The translations under genes and the position numbers were made by a program. Below, in pieces: positions 1 through 8,477 of a DNA stretch of 64,000 bases (position 1 is its first letter; each line of letters begins with the position of its first letter). The notes beneath the pieces are model-generated. The model saw only the letters and a list, made by a program, of their open reading frames with translations. It made no database searches and was not told where the DNA came from. The stretch comes from Harryflintia acetispora (GTDB taxonomy: Bacteria; Bacillota; Clostridia; Oscillospirales; Ruminococcaceae). Location of the stretch: NCBI GenBank assembly GCA_004340125.1, contig SLUK01000001.1, positions 310,001-374,000 of the forward strand, given 5' to 3'.

Positions 1-748
1 CGTGCGCGGGCGGGATGACGGTGAGGCCGAGATATTTTCGTTCGCGCAGGTCGTAGAGGATGGCGCCGTTCATCGCGATCACCGGTAGCCTCATCTCCAC
101 CCCTTCGAGCAGGGGGACGATGGTGGCCGGGGTGCGCGCGGTGGCCAAGGTGATCTTCGCCCCCTCGCGCAGCAGGCTCTGCAGCCGGACCTTCTCATAG
201 GAGCCGAGCGCCCCGTCGCTGTGCAGCAGGGTGCCGTCCAGGTCGCACACGAAGAGCAGGTCGCGGTTTTTGTGGTGAGGCAGGTGGAAGGCGTTTACCC
301 CCAGCGAGACCCCGATCCCGATCAGGGTATCCAAAATCCGGCTGACGGCGAAGGCATAAGGGTTTACGTCCATCCCGTGCGAGACGGTGACGCTCAGAAA
401 CACCACGCAGGTGATGTAGGAGGCCGAAGGCTTCTTGCAGAGCACCGTGATGTAGATCAGCGGCACGATGCAAGCCGAGATGACAAAATAGCGCAGCAGC
501 GTCAGCCCCGAGAAGACGGTGTTCTGCACCAGCAGCAGCACGAGCATCCCGCTCAGTCCCCCGAGGAAGGTGGCGATCACCCGGTTGAGGGCAACTTTCT
601 TGCTGCTGCCGACGTAAGGCTGCATACAGAGGATGGCGGCGATGGCCGAATAGAAAGGGATTCCCACTTCGCCGCGCAGCTCATAGACAACGAAGCATAA
701 AAACACCGCCACGGCGGATTTGATGATCCGAAGCCCGATTTTCGGCAA
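1..748 (-). CDS. FUSC/aromatic acid exporter domain fused to Cof-type HAD phosphatase (partial)
   Basis: The reading frame starts at TTG 748 behind a GAGGAGGGGG ribosome binding site and runs off the window edge, so the C-terminus is missing. The first ~140 residues hold several hydrophobic segments resembling the ArAE_1/FUSC membrane domain (for example a YSAIAAILCMQPY stretch and a later NRVIATFLGG stretch). After a short linker follows a HAD motif I (VCDLDGTLL, about residues 165-173), then a conserved TATARTP-like motif II region and an AMNGAIL segment typical of Cof/HAD-IIB sugar-phosphate or FMN phosphatases. It would be a membrane-anchored cytoplasmic phosphatase. The joined domains are read directly; substrate and role are unknown. 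Confidence 0.8.
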   Translation of the reverse strand, partial: MPKIGLRIIKSAVAVFLCFVVYELRGEVGIPFYSAIAAILCMQPYVGSSKKVALNRVIATFLGGLSGMLVLLLVQNTVFSGLTLLRYFVISACIVPLIYITVLCKKPSASYITCVVFLSVTVSHGMDVNPYAFAVSRILDTLIGIGVSLGVNAFHLPHHKNRDLLFVCDLDGTLLHSDGALGSYEKVRLQSLLREGAKITLATARTPATIVPLLEGVEMRLPVIAMNGAILYDLRERKYLGLTVIPPAH

Positions 749-895
749 ACGATTCCCCCTCCTCTGCCCTGACTTGCGGCGATTTTGGATCGCCAGGAAG
801 ATTATAACATAAAATCCTTTGCTGGAAAAGAAGGTGCGCTTCTTGACAGCCTGTTGTAAAATAGAGGAAAGGATTTCCGGCGGGGAGGCGAAGGA

Positions 896-1573
896 ATGGA
901 CAACAAACGGCAAAAGTGGGTGGACCGGCTGCTGGCGGGGGCGAAAGCGCTCCCCTTGCTTCTGATTCTTTTGGTCATTCTCTTCTTTGGGCAAAATCTC
1001 GACAAAATTACGGTCGAGGACATTCTGCGCTATACCCCGCAAAATCTGCTGCTGGCCGCCTTGGTGCTGGTGGGCGCCTATGCAGTCAAATCTCTTTCGG
1101 TGGTCTTTCCGCTTCTGGCGCTCTACGCGAGCGCCGGAGTGCTCTTCCCGCCGCCGGTCGCAATTTTGGTCAACCTGTGCGGGCTGTGCGTCTGCGCCAC
1201 ATTGCCCTACCTGCTCGGGCGGCTGGCGGGGCAGGAATACATGGATAGGCTGATGAGCCGTTATCAAAAGGCCGCGAGGCTGCGGGAGCTGCAAAGCTCG
1301 AACGAACTTTTCCTCGCCTACTTTCTGCGGGTGATCAACCTGCTGCCCGGGGACATTGTAAGCATGTTTCTCGGCTCGACCGGGATGCGCTTTGACAAAT
1401 ACCTCGTCGGGTCGCTGCTGGGGCTTTGCCCCACCATGCTGGCCGCCACCTTTTTGGGCGAGCACATCACCGAGCCCACCTCGCCCGGCTTCCTTCTCTC
1501 CGCCGGGGCGACGGTGCTGCTCTCGGTGGGATCGCTGCTGCTCTACCGGGTTTATCTTAAAAAACACCAATAG
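896..1573 (+). CDS. TVP38/TMEM64 (VTT/DedA-like) membrane protein
   Basis: The 225-residue protein has about five to six hydrophobic segments and the length of the TVP38/TMEM64 (SNARE-associated, VTT) family. The VTT-type core is seen in a G-rich segment around residues 95-115 (NLCGLCVCATLPYLLGRLAG) and the helix RVINLLPGDIVSMFLGSTG near 150-168, which matches the family pattern of an Arg followed by PxxxxS/N and GxxG. Relatives are proposed lipid scramblases or flippases of the cytoplasmic membrane; that is family knowledge, not shown here. The ATG lies behind a GGCGGGGAGG-type site. It is monocistronic: a perfect hairpin begins at its stop codon and the copper operon promoter follows. Confidence 0.85.
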   Translation: MDNKRQKWVDRLLAGAKALPLLLILLVILFFGQNLDKITVEDILRYTPQNLLLAALVLVGAYAVKSLSVVFPLLALYASAGVLFPPPVAILVNLCGLCVCATLPYLLGRLAGQEYMDRLMSRYQKAARLRELQSSNELFLAYFLRVINLLPGDIVSMFLGSTGMRFDKYLVGSLLGLCPTMLAATFLGEHITEPTSPGFLLSAGATVLLSVGSLLLYRVYLKKHQ

Positions 1574-1597
1574 CGGTCCGGGATTTCCCGGACCGCT
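1572..1597 (+). terminator. Hairpin at end of VTT gene
   Basis: A 12-bp perfect inverted repeat (AGCGGTCCGGGA and its complement) with a TT loop begins inside the stop codon. It lacks a long T-tract, so termination efficiency is uncertain, but its position between the VTT gene and the next promoter fits a terminator. Confidence 0.45.
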
Positions 1598-1609
1598 TGA
1601 CGTTCCCAC

Positions 1610-1668
1610 TTGACAATTCTATACGGAAGGAGTATATTATTGCCAGATACCCCACGGGGGTGGGGGAT
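1610..1668 (+). promoter_or_regulatory. copA promoter with CsoR-type operator
   Basis: TTGACA (1610-1615) and TATATT (1633-1638) are separated by exactly 17 bp. Immediately downstream, at 1647-1668, lies ATACCCCACGGGGGTGGGG followed by GAT, which resembles known CsoR operators (TACCC-TACGGGGGTAT type in Bacillus). The site overlaps the expected transcription start, so a bound CsoR would block initiation until Cu(I) releases it. The operon carries its own csoR 2.6 kb downstream, which supports the reading. Confidence 0.75.
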
Positions 1669-1680
1669 AGGAGGCGGGAC

Positions 1681-4227
1681 ATGAAGGAGAAATACGACGT
1701 CACGGGGATGACCTGCAGCGCCTGCAGCGCCCATGTGGAGAAAGCGGTGCGGGGGCTTCAGGGGGTAAGCGGGGTAAACGTCAACCTGCTGCAAAACAGC
1801 ATGACGGTGGAATATGATCAAAACGCCCTTACCGGGGCGCAGATCATAGGGGCGGTGCAAAAGGCGGGCTACGGGGCCGCGCCGCACGGGGCGGCCCCGG
1901 CGGGGGAGCAGCCCCCGCCGGTGAGCGGCGCGCCCGGCGAGCTGCGGCAGATGAAGCGGCGGCTGATGGTTTCGATTGCCTTTTTATTACCGCTCTTTTA
2001 TATCTCGATGGGTCATATGATGGGCCTGCCGCTGCCATCCTTCCTGACGGGCGGCGAGAACGCGCTGGCGTTCGCCTTCACCCAGTTTTTGCTGGTGCTG
2101 CCGGTGATGTACGTCAACCGCAAGTATTACATTGTGGGCTTTAAAACCCTGTTCCATGGAAGCCCGAATATGGACTCCCTGATCGCCATCGGTTCGGCGG
2201 CCTCGGTGATCTATGGAGTGTGGGCCATCTACCGGATCGGCTACGGGCTCGGGCATGGCGACTCGGCCCTGGTGCACCAGTACGCGATGGATCTCTACTT
2301 CGAATCAGCATCGATGATTCTGACGCTCATCACGGTGGGCAAGTACATGGAGGCCAAGAGCAAGGGCAAGACCGGCGACGCCATCCGCCAGCTGATCGCC
2401 CTGGCTCCCAAGGTCGCGACGGTGCTGCGCGACGGGCGGGAGGTTGAGCTGCCCATCGAGCAGGTCGCGGTGGGGGATGTGGTGGTGGTCCGCGCCGGGG
2501 AGCGTATCCCGGTGGACGGGACGGTGATCGAGGGCGCCGCCGCGGTGGACGAGAGCGCCATCACCGGCGAGAGCCTGCCCGTCGAAAAGAGGGTTGGGGA
2601 CCCGGTGACCGGCGCCTCGGTCAGCAAGTCGGGCTACCTCCGATTTACGGCGCAGAAGGTCGGTGAGGACACCACCCTTTCGCAGATCATCAGGCTGGTC
2701 GAGGAGGCGGGCGGCTCCAAGGCGCCGATCCAAAGCCTGGCCGACAAGGTCAGCGGGGTGTTCGTGCCGGTGGTGATCGCCATCGCCCTGCTGTCCGCCG
2801 CCGTCTGGCTGCTGCTGGGAGAGAGCTTTGCCTTCGCGCTCTCGACCGGGATCGCGGTGCTGGTGATCTCCTGCCCCTGCGCGCTGGGGCTCGCCACCCC
2901 GACGGCCATCATGGTCGGCACCGGAAAGGGCGCGCAAAACGGAATCCTATACAAGTCTGCCGAGGCGCTGGAGACCGCCCACGCCATCGACACGGTGGTG
3001 CTGGACAAGACCGGGACCGTCACCGAGGGCCGTCCGCAGGTGACCGACCTGCTGCCCGCACCGGGCGTGGAAGAGGAGGAGCTGCTGCGACTGGCCGCGA
3101 GCCTGGAGTCCCCAAGCGGCCATCCGCTGGGGCTCGCGATCGTGGGGGAGGCCGCCAGGCGCTCCCTGCCGCCTGCAGCGGCCGGAGAGTTTGAGACGGT
3201 CGAGGGCGAAGGGGTCAAGGCTAAAATCGAAGGGCGGCTCCTGCACGGGGGCAACCGCCGGATGATGGAGCATGCGGGGGTGGATACCGCCGCCTTTGAC
3301 GCGGACTGCGAGAGGCTCTCCGCGAGCGGGAAGACCCCGCTTTACTTCTCCTGCGGGGAGGAGATGCTGGGCGTCGTCGCCGTGGCGGACATCATCAAGC
3401 CGACCAGCAAGCAAGCTGTCCGGGAGCTGCAGGCGATGGGGCTGCGGGTGATCATGCTCACCGGGGACAACCGCCGCACCGCCGAGGCCATCCGCCGGCA
3501 GCTCGGGATCGACGAGGCCCTGGCCGAGGTGCTGCCCCAGGACAAGGAGCAGAAGGTCCGGCAGCTGCAGTCGCAGGGCCGCAAAGTCGCCATGATCGGC
3601 GACGGGATCAACGACGCGCCTGCCCTGGCGCGGGCCGACGTGGGGATCGCCATCGGCGCGGGGACGGACATCGCCATCGAATCGGCCGACGTGGTGCTCA
3701 TGCACAGCGACCTGCTCGACGCGGTGGGGGCCTTCCAGCTGAGCCGCTCGGTGATCCGCAACGTGCGCCAGAACCTGTTCTGGGCCTTCTTCTATAACGC
3801 CGTCGGCATCCCGCTCGCGGCCGGGGCTTTCTATCCCCTGCTGGGCCTCAGGCTCAGCCCGATGTTCGGGGCGGCGGCGATGAGCCTGAGCTCGGTTTGT
3901 GTAGTTTCCAACGCCCTGCGCCTGCGCTTTTGGAAGCGTAAAGCGCATGTGGCGAAACCGATACCGGAAGAACCGGAAAACCATACTGAAACAGTGGAAA
4001 GAGGGAATCGGCAAATGAAGAAAAAGATGATGATCGACGGGATGATGTGCGCCCACTGCCAGAGCCATGTACAGAAGGCGCTGAACGCCATCGGGGGCGT
4101 GCGCGCCACGGTGGACCTGGAGGGCAAATGCGCCCACCTGACGCTGGAACACGACGTACCGGACGAGACGCTCAAGGCCGCGGTGACCGGGGCGGGATAC
4201 GCCGTTGTCTCGATCGAGGCCGAATAG
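1681..4227 (+). CDS. copA: Copper-exporting P1B-type ATPase with N- and C-terminal HMA domains
   Basis: An 848-residue Cu(I)-exporting P-type ATPase of the plasma membrane. It has an N-terminal heavy-metal domain (GMTCSAC, residues 9-15), the actuator motif TGES (~296-299), the intramembrane CPC metal site (~398-400), phosphorylation motif DKTGT (~442-446), the HP dipeptide (~481-482), the hinge GDGINDAP (~640-647), and late-helix YN and MSLSS residues expected of Cu(I) pumps. Unusually, a second HMA domain (GMMCAHC) forms the last 70 residues and begins at an in-frame ATG at 4015 preceded by a purine-rich GGAAAGAGGG stretch. The start at 1681 is chosen because AGGAGG precedes it and because upstream frame extends through the operator. 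It is followed by csoR after 87 bp. Confidence 0.95.
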   Translation: MKEKYDVTGMTCSACSAHVEKAVRGLQGVSGVNVNLLQNSMTVEYDQNALTGAQIIGAVQKAGYGAAPHGAAPAGEQPPPVSGAPGELRQMKRRLMVSIAFLLPLFYISMGHMMGLPLPSFLTGGENALAFAFTQFLLVLPVMYVNRKYYIVGFKTLFHGSPNMDSLIAIGSAASVIYGVWAIYRIGYGLGHGDSALVHQYAMDLYFESASMILTLITVGKYMEAKSKGKTGDAIRQLIALAPKVATVLRDGREVELPIEQVAVGDVVVVRAGERIPVDGTVIEGAAAVDESAITGESLPVEKRVGDPVTGASVSKSGYLRFTAQKVGEDTTLSQIIRLVEEAGGSKAPIQSLADKVSGVFVPVVIAIALLSAAVWLLLGESFAFALSTGIAVLVISCPCALGLATPTAIMVGTGKGAQNGILYKSAEALETAHAIDTVVLDKTGTVTEGRPQVTDLLPAPGVEEEELLRLAASLESPSGHPLGLAIVGEAARRSLPPAAAGEFETVEGEGVKAKIEGRLLHGGNRRMMEHAGVDTAAFDADCERLSASGKTPLYFSCGEEMLGVVAVADIIKPTSKQAVRELQAMGLRVIMLTGDNRRTAEAIRRQLGIDEALAEVLPQDKEQKVRQLQSQGRKVAMIGDGINDAPALARADVGIAIGAGTDIAIESADVVLMHSDLLDAVGAFQLSRSVIRNVRQNLFWAFFYNAVGIPLAAGAFYPLLGLRLSPMFGAAAMSLSSVCVVSNALRLRFWKRKAHVAKPIPEEPENHTETVERGNRQMKKKMMIDGMMCAHCQSHVQKALNAIGGVRATVDLEGKCAHLTLEHDVPDETLKAAVTGAGYAVVSIEAE

Positions 4228-4314
4228 GTGGTCTGATGACCGCCATTCCGGGAAAGCCGGAACCGGCGCAAATATCCCATAAAGAAATAAAGGCTGAAAG
4301 GAAGGACCGTCACA

Positions 4315-4587
4315 ATGAAAGCGGACAGGGAATGTGTGACCCGCCTGCTCAAGACCGCCAGAGGGCAGATCGAAGGGGTGCTGCGCATGATTGAGGAGGA
4401 CCAGTACTGTATCGACATCTCCACCCAGATCATGGCGGCCCAGGCGATCCTGCGCAAGGCCAACGGGGAGATCCTGCGCGCCCACCTGGAAAGCTGCGTG
4501 CGCGGCGCGGCGATGTGCGGGGACGAGCGGGAGAAGGATCAAAAAATCGAGGAGCTCGTCGAGGTGATCGGCAAGCTTACGAAATAA
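4315..4587 (+). CDS. csoR: Copper-sensing transcriptional repressor CsoR
   Basis: A 90-residue, all-helical DUF156/CsoR-family protein. The Cu(I)-binding Cys-His-Cys set is intact at C32, H57 and C61 (YCIDIS and HLESC). The N-terminal LLKTARGQIEGVLRMI helix is the family's DNA-contact region. It should bind as a tetramer to the GC-rich operator at 1647-1668 and release DNA on Cu(I) binding, so it autoregulates as the last gene of the copper operon. The ATG lies behind AAAGGAAGG. FrmR, RcnR and CstR are other members; the C-H-C pattern argues for copper rather than nickel, formaldehyde or persulfide. Confidence 0.93.
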   Translation: MKADRECVTRLLKTARGQIEGVLRMIEEDQYCIDISTQIMAAQAILRKANGEILRAHLESCVRGAAMCGDEREKDQKIEELVEVIGKLTK

Positions 4588-4703
4588 AAAGCCCCCGGGA
4601 GCGCACATAAGAATGTTTACAGAGAGCGCAGCGTCAACCCCCTCCCGGAAGAAAAGAAACGCGCTCCTTTCGCGGGGAAGGGCTGGTGCACACAATTAAA
4701 AAA

Positions 4704-4731
4704 GCTCCCACCCATTGGGTGGGAGCTTTTT
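4704..4731. terminator. Bidirectional terminator between csoR and ilvE
   Basis: A 10-bp stem (GCTCCCACCC / GGGTGGGAGC) is flanked by A-run on the left and T-run on the right, so it can terminate both csoR (plus) and ilvE (minus), whose genes converge here. Confidence 0.85.
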
Positions 4732-4738
4732 ACATTTC

Positions 4739-5809
4739 TTATTTTACCTTGACTCTCCAGCCGAACGGATCCTCGGCGCGTCCCCACTGGATGGCGGTGA
4801 GGGCGTCGTAGAGGCGCTGGCTGACCGGCCCGATCTTGCCGCCGTTGATGGTCATCACCAGGTCCCCGTGCTTGAGCTCGCCCACCGGGGAGATAACCGC
4901 TGCGGTGCCGGTGCCGAAGGCCTCCTTGAGCTGGCCGTTTTTGTAGGCTTCGGCGACCTCGTCGATCGAAATGCGCCGCTCGCTGACCTTCATGCCCCAG
5001 GAGCGCAGCATCTCGATGACCGACTTGCGGGTGATCCCGGGCAGGATGCTGCCCAGCAGCGCCGGGGTGACCACCTCGTCGCCCAGGACGAAGAACATGT
5101 TCATCGCCCCGACCTCCTCGATGTACTTGCGCTCGACGCCGTCGAGCCAGAGCACCTGGGAGTAATCCTGCTCATGCGCCTCGTCCTGCGCCTTGAGGGC
5201 GGCGGCGTAGTTGCCGCCGGTCTTGACCATGCCGGTGCCGCCGCGCACCGAGCGCACGTAGCTCTGCTCGACGTAGATCTTCACCGGGTCCAGCCCGCTC
5301 GGGTAGTACGGCCCGGAGGGGGAGAGCAGCACCATGTACAGGTAGCTGTCCGAGGACTTGACCCCGAGCTTGGGCTCGGTGGCGATGATGAAGGGCCGGA
5401 TATAGAGCGAGGAATCCTTGGCGGCCGGGATCCAGCCGCTGTCCAGCTCCACGAGCATCTTGAGGCTCTCGAGCAGCAGCTCCTCGTCCATCTGCGGGAT
5501 GCACATCCGCTCGCAGGAGGAATTGAGACGCTTGAAATTTTCCTGGGGCCTGAAGAGGTAGACGCTGCCGTCGTCCCCGCGGTAGGCCTTCATCCCCTCG
5601 AAAATCTCCTGCCCATAGTGCAGGCACATGGCCGCCGGGTCCATGGCGATCGGCCCATAGGGTACGATTCGCGCGTCGTGCCAGCCCTGGCCCTTGTCAT
5701 ATTCAATCATCAGCATGTGATCGGTGAAAATGGTGCCAAAACCCAGCTTGCTCTCGTCGAGCGGCTTCTGCTTGGGAGCGCTGGTGCGCTCCACCTTGAC
5801 GTCGTACAT
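4739..5809 (-). CDS. ilvE: Branched-chain amino acid aminotransferase
   Basis: A 356-residue class IV PLP aminotransferase for the last step of Val/Leu/Ile synthesis. The PLP lysine is K196 in the VKTGGNYAAAL segment, the expected BCAT motif, followed by a conserved Glu in the EEVGAMNMFFV strand and the TGTAAVISPVG loop near the C-terminus. The ATG at 5809 (MYDVKVERT) is chosen because AAGGGTGAGG precedes it; the frame stays open upstream but crosses the promoter region. The length and N-terminal form match the eukaryote-like BCAT group II found in many clostridia. It stands alone, convergent with csoR and divergent from the amidase gene. No T-box is visible in its short leader. Confidence 0.95.
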   Translation of the reverse strand: MYDVKVERTSAPKQKPLDESKLGFGTIFTDHMLMIEYDKGQGWHDARIVPYGPIAMDPAAMCLHYGQEIFEGMKAYRGDDGSVYLFRPQENFKRLNSSCERMCIPQMDEELLLESLKMLVELDSGWIPAAKDSSLYIRPFIIATEPKLGVKSSDSYLYMVLLSPSGPYYPSGLDPVKIYVEQSYVRSVRGGTGMVKTGGNYAAALKAQDEAHEQDYSQVLWLDGVERKYIEEVGAMNMFFVLGDEVVTPALLGSILPGITRKSVIEMLRSWGMKVSERRISIDEVAEAYKNGQLKEAFGTGTAAVISPVGELKHGDLVMTINGGKIGPVSQRLYDALTAIQWGRAEDPFGWRVKVK

Positions 5810-5859
5810 GTTCCTCACCCTTCTATAATTAATATTTATCAGCCGTTTCATTTCATTAA

Positions 5860-5888
5860 ATTTTAGCACCTCACCGCGCAAAATGCAA
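5860..5888 (-). promoter_or_regulatory. Candidate ilvE promoter
   Basis: On the minus strand TTGCAT (5883-5888) and TAAAAT (5860-5865) are 17 bp apart, about 50 bp ahead of the ilvE start. The leader is AT-rich and too short for a T-box. Confidence 0.5.
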
Positions 5889-6010
5889 TGAGAAATTATA
5901 TCACCGCCATATTCTGCCAGGCCGAATTTACAGTTTATTTGTAACTTCGGCGCGAATTTATGATAAGATGGGTGCAAACGACCATCCACAAAAATATCAG
6001 GAGGCTGCGG

Positions 6011-7780
6011 ATGAAAACAATCCTAAAGAAAGCCGGCTGCATGGTGCTGGCCCTCGCCCTGTTCTCGGGGCTGACGCTGAGCGCCGGGGCAGAGTATAAC
6101 GACTTCGAGGCGATCACCAGCCATGTGAGCACCGCGGTGCCGCAGCAGCTGCAAATCACCCGGCCCGCGAAGGACATCGGCACCAGCGCCGAAAACTATT
6201 ATCTCACCGGAAACTCCGACCCGCAGCAGCCCCTCACCCTAAACGGCGAAGAGGTCGAAGGCCGCGGCAAGAGCGGCAGCTTCGGCGCCTATGTGCCCCT
6301 CGCGATGGGGGAGAACGTTTTCACCTTCCAAAACGGCGCGCAGAGCGCCACCGTGACCATCAACCGGGGCAGCGGGCTGCAGGAAGAGGTCTCGCTGATC
6401 GAGACCATCACCTATATGACCCCGCTGTACGACGTGGCGCTGACGAGCGGCAGCACCGCCACCCTGCGCTGCACCGCGCCCGCCGGGGCCGCCGTCACCG
6501 CCAGCGTGGGCGGGAAAACCATCCAAATGAAGCAGAAGGCCAAGGCCCGGGAGGGGGTGCCCGCCTCCTTCACGGCGGAGTATAAGATCCCTTCCGCCTC
6601 GGGGACCGAGGAGCTCGGGCAGGTGACCTATACGATGGAGTTTGGGGGGAACACCACCTCCTACCAGAGCGAGGGGAGCCTTTTCGCGGTCGGCAAGGGG
6701 GACACCCTGCTCGTCGAGGTGAAGGACACCTCGGCCTCGGTCTTTGCCGAGGAGTCCAAGACCAGCAACTTCGTGACCACCGCCAAAAAGGGCGGGGTGG
6801 ACTACGTCAGCGAGATTGGGGACACCATGTACAAGCTCGGGATGGGCGGCTGGATTCCGATGGAGTCGGCCCGCCCGCTGACCGGCGGCGGGGAGTACAG
6901 GAACCGCGTCTCGGATGTGAGCTTCTCGCAGGACGCCGGCAGCGAGCGCTTCGTCCTCTCCGGTACCGGCGCCCCGCTCTTTACCGCCTACCAGACCGGC
7001 GAAAAGCTCTATGTCAAGCTCTTCCACACCACCGGAGTGGAGAATATCGACGCGTCCGGGAGCGAGCTCTTCTCCAAGGTCAAGGTCACGGAGCAAAACG
7101 GGAACACCACCCTGGAGTTTCTGCGCAGCGGCGCCCCGCTCTGGGGGTATCTCGTCTCCTATGAAGATGGAGACACCGTCATCACCTGCAAGTACCGGCC
7201 CGCCCTCTCGGGCGGCAGCCAGCCGCTGAGCGGGATCACCGTGGCGCTCGACGCCGGGCACGGCGGCACCGATTCGGGCGCCTTCGGGATCAGCGCCGAT
7301 CAGGGCCCGGTGGAAAAGGACATCACCTACGACACGGCCCTCGCCGTGCAAAAGCGGCTCGAGTCGCTGGGAGCGCGGGTGCTGATGATGCGCCCCGAGG
7401 ACAGGAAGGAGAGCTTTAACGACCGCATGCAGCCCGCGCAGGACGCGCTGGCCGATTTCTACCTCTCGCTGCACTGCAACAGTATAGCCACCAATCTCAA
7501 TGGGCTCAAGCCCAACGGGGTGGAAATTTATTATTACGAGGACATCTCCAAGGCCTTCGCCTCCACCATCTTAAACAGCGTGGTGGAAAACACCGGGCGG
7601 GCCTCGCGCGGGGCGAAGTACTCGAACTACAAGGTGACGCTCCAGACCTTGGCCCCCAGCGTGCTGGTCGAGATGGGCTTCTTGACCAACCCCGCCGAAT
7701 ACGACGACCTGTGCAGCCGCCGGGGCATTTTCAACATGGCCAACGCCATCGGCGACGGCCTGATCCATTACCTCTCCTGA
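6011..7780 (+). CDS. Secreted N-acetylmuramoyl-L-alanine amidase (Amidase_3)
   Basis: A 589-residue exported cell-wall hydrolase. Residues 1-27 form a signal peptide (MKTILKKAGCMVLALALFSG start, cleavage near SAGA-EY). The middle ~370 residues are an undetermined extracellular region with beta-rich, AMIN-like character. The C-terminal ~180 residues are a zinc Amidase_3 domain, which cleaves between MurNAc and L-Ala: ligands H417 (DAGHGG), E435 (VEKD), H488 (SLHCNS) and catalytic E554 (VEMGF). The start at 6011 follows AGGAGG; an upstream in-frame ATG lacks a site. It is followed by a strong terminator, so it is likely monocistronic. Confidence 0.92.
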   Translation: MKTILKKAGCMVLALALFSGLTLSAGAEYNDFEAITSHVSTAVPQQLQITRPAKDIGTSAENYYLTGNSDPQQPLTLNGEEVEGRGKSGSFGAYVPLAMGENVFTFQNGAQSATVTINRGSGLQEEVSLIETITYMTPLYDVALTSGSTATLRCTAPAGAAVTASVGGKTIQMKQKAKAREGVPASFTAEYKIPSASGTEELGQVTYTMEFGGNTTSYQSEGSLFAVGKGDTLLVEVKDTSASVFAEESKTSNFVTTAKKGGVDYVSEIGDTMYKLGMGGWIPMESARPLTGGGEYRNRVSDVSFSQDAGSERFVLSGTGAPLFTAYQTGEKLYVKLFHTTGVENIDASGSELFSKVKVTEQNGNTTLEFLRSGAPLWGYLVSYEDGDTVITCKYRPALSGGSQPLSGITVALDAGHGGTDSGAFGISADQGPVEKDITYDTALAVQKRLESLGARVLMMRPEDRKESFNDRMQPAQDALADFYLSLHCNSIATNLNGLKPNGVEIYYYEDISKAFASTILNSVVENTGRASRGAKYSNYKVTLQTLAPSVLVEMGFLTNPAEYDDLCSRRGIFNMANAIGDGLIHYLS

Positions 7781-7795
7781 CCGCCAAAGAAAGCC

Positions 7796-7835
7796 GGCCC
7801 CCGCTCAAGGATATTCCTTGAGCGGGGGCCGTTTT
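7796..7835 (+). terminator. Terminator of amidase gene
   Basis: A 15-bp perfect stem (GGCCCCCGCTCAAGG and complement) with a short loop is followed by GTTTTGCG. It lies 16 bp after the amidase stop. Confidence 0.85.
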
Positions 7836-7856
7836 GCGTCCTGGGGCGGAGGGCAT

Positions 7857-8399
7857 TCAGACCTCCCACTCCCCGAAAAACTGCAAGGGCGCCACGTCCG
7901 GGTTTGGGATCGGACTGCCGCCGGCGTAGATGTCGTTATAAAACCCGGTGTAGCCGGGAAAATAGAGATGCAGGGTGCGCCAGAGGCTCTCGCGGCTCTG
8001 GACCCGCCGCGCCAGCTCGGGCAGGCAGCCGCTCAGCTCGCTGACCGGCACCGCGCAGGAGAGCGGGGTATAAAACCAATAGTCCGCTTCCCACTCCCCC
8101 AGCTCGGCCGCCATGGCGGTCAGGTACCGCTCGGCCAGGCTGTCGTGCACCGCCAGGAATTTTTCCCCCCGCGCGCGCACAAAATAAAGCCCGTTGCCGA
8201 TCCGGGCGGCTTTCTCCACCTTCCCGGCGGGCGAGAGTCCGGGAGGCGGGCATTCGCCAAAATAGAGCGGTTCATGCAGCTGCCCCTCCCGGCGCAGGGC
8301 GTCCATCTCTCCACAGAGGCGGCGGGATAGCTTCTGGCAGGCGGCAAGTCTTCGTTTGAGCGTCTCATAGCGGATGATAGCGTGTTTTTCTGAGCACAA
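7857..8399 (-). CDS. Hypothetical protein, 180 aa
   Basis: I do not recognise this family. The product is soluble, without signal peptide or membrane segment, rich in Arg, Glu, Leu and aromatic residues, with a basic N-terminal helix (about residues 5-35) and a Tyr/Phe/Pro-rich C-terminal half. Its start is TTG at 8399 behind AAAGGGA; no ATG lies upstream and the next Met is residue 32. A TTGTAA-17-TATAAT promoter sits just upstream. It is divergent from an XRE regulator gene, with a shared AT-rich intergenic region containing repeated TTAGTAT half-sites, so the regulator may control it. Confidence 0.65.
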   Translation of the reverse strand: MCSEKHAIIRYETLKRRLAACQKLSRRLCGEMDALRREGQLHEPLYFGECPPPGLSPAGKVEKAARIGNGLYFVRARGEKFLAVHDSLAERYLTAMAAELGEWEADYWFYTPLSCAVPVSELSGCLPELARRVQSRESLWRTLHLYFPGYTGFYNDIYAGGSPIPNPDVAPLQFFGEWEV

Positions 8400-8424
8400 A
8401 ATCCCTTTCCCCCTTTTTTGACCT

Positions 8425-8477
8425 ATTATAACAGAATCTGTCCATTTTTACAATACTAAGTATTTTTATTTTAGTAT
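8425..8477. promoter_or_regulatory. Divergent promoter/operator region
   Basis: Minus-strand TTGTAA (8448-8453) and TATAAT (8425-8430) are 17 bp apart and serve the hypothetical gene. An inverted repeat ATACTAA (8453-8459) / TTAGTAT (8471-8477) abuts the -35 box, and related CTAATACC and TTTTAGT copies occur toward the XRE gene. This looks like a repressor operator. Confidence 0.55.

Noticed and set aside
2947..4695. Very long open frame antisense to copA (582 codons)
   Set aside because: It is the GC-driven shadow of copA, has low-complexity composition (His/Gly/Arg-rich) and no family motif.
5810..5959. T-box or leucine leader for ilvE
   Set aside because: The leader is only about 50 nt and has no T-box sequence or terminator/antiterminator stems.
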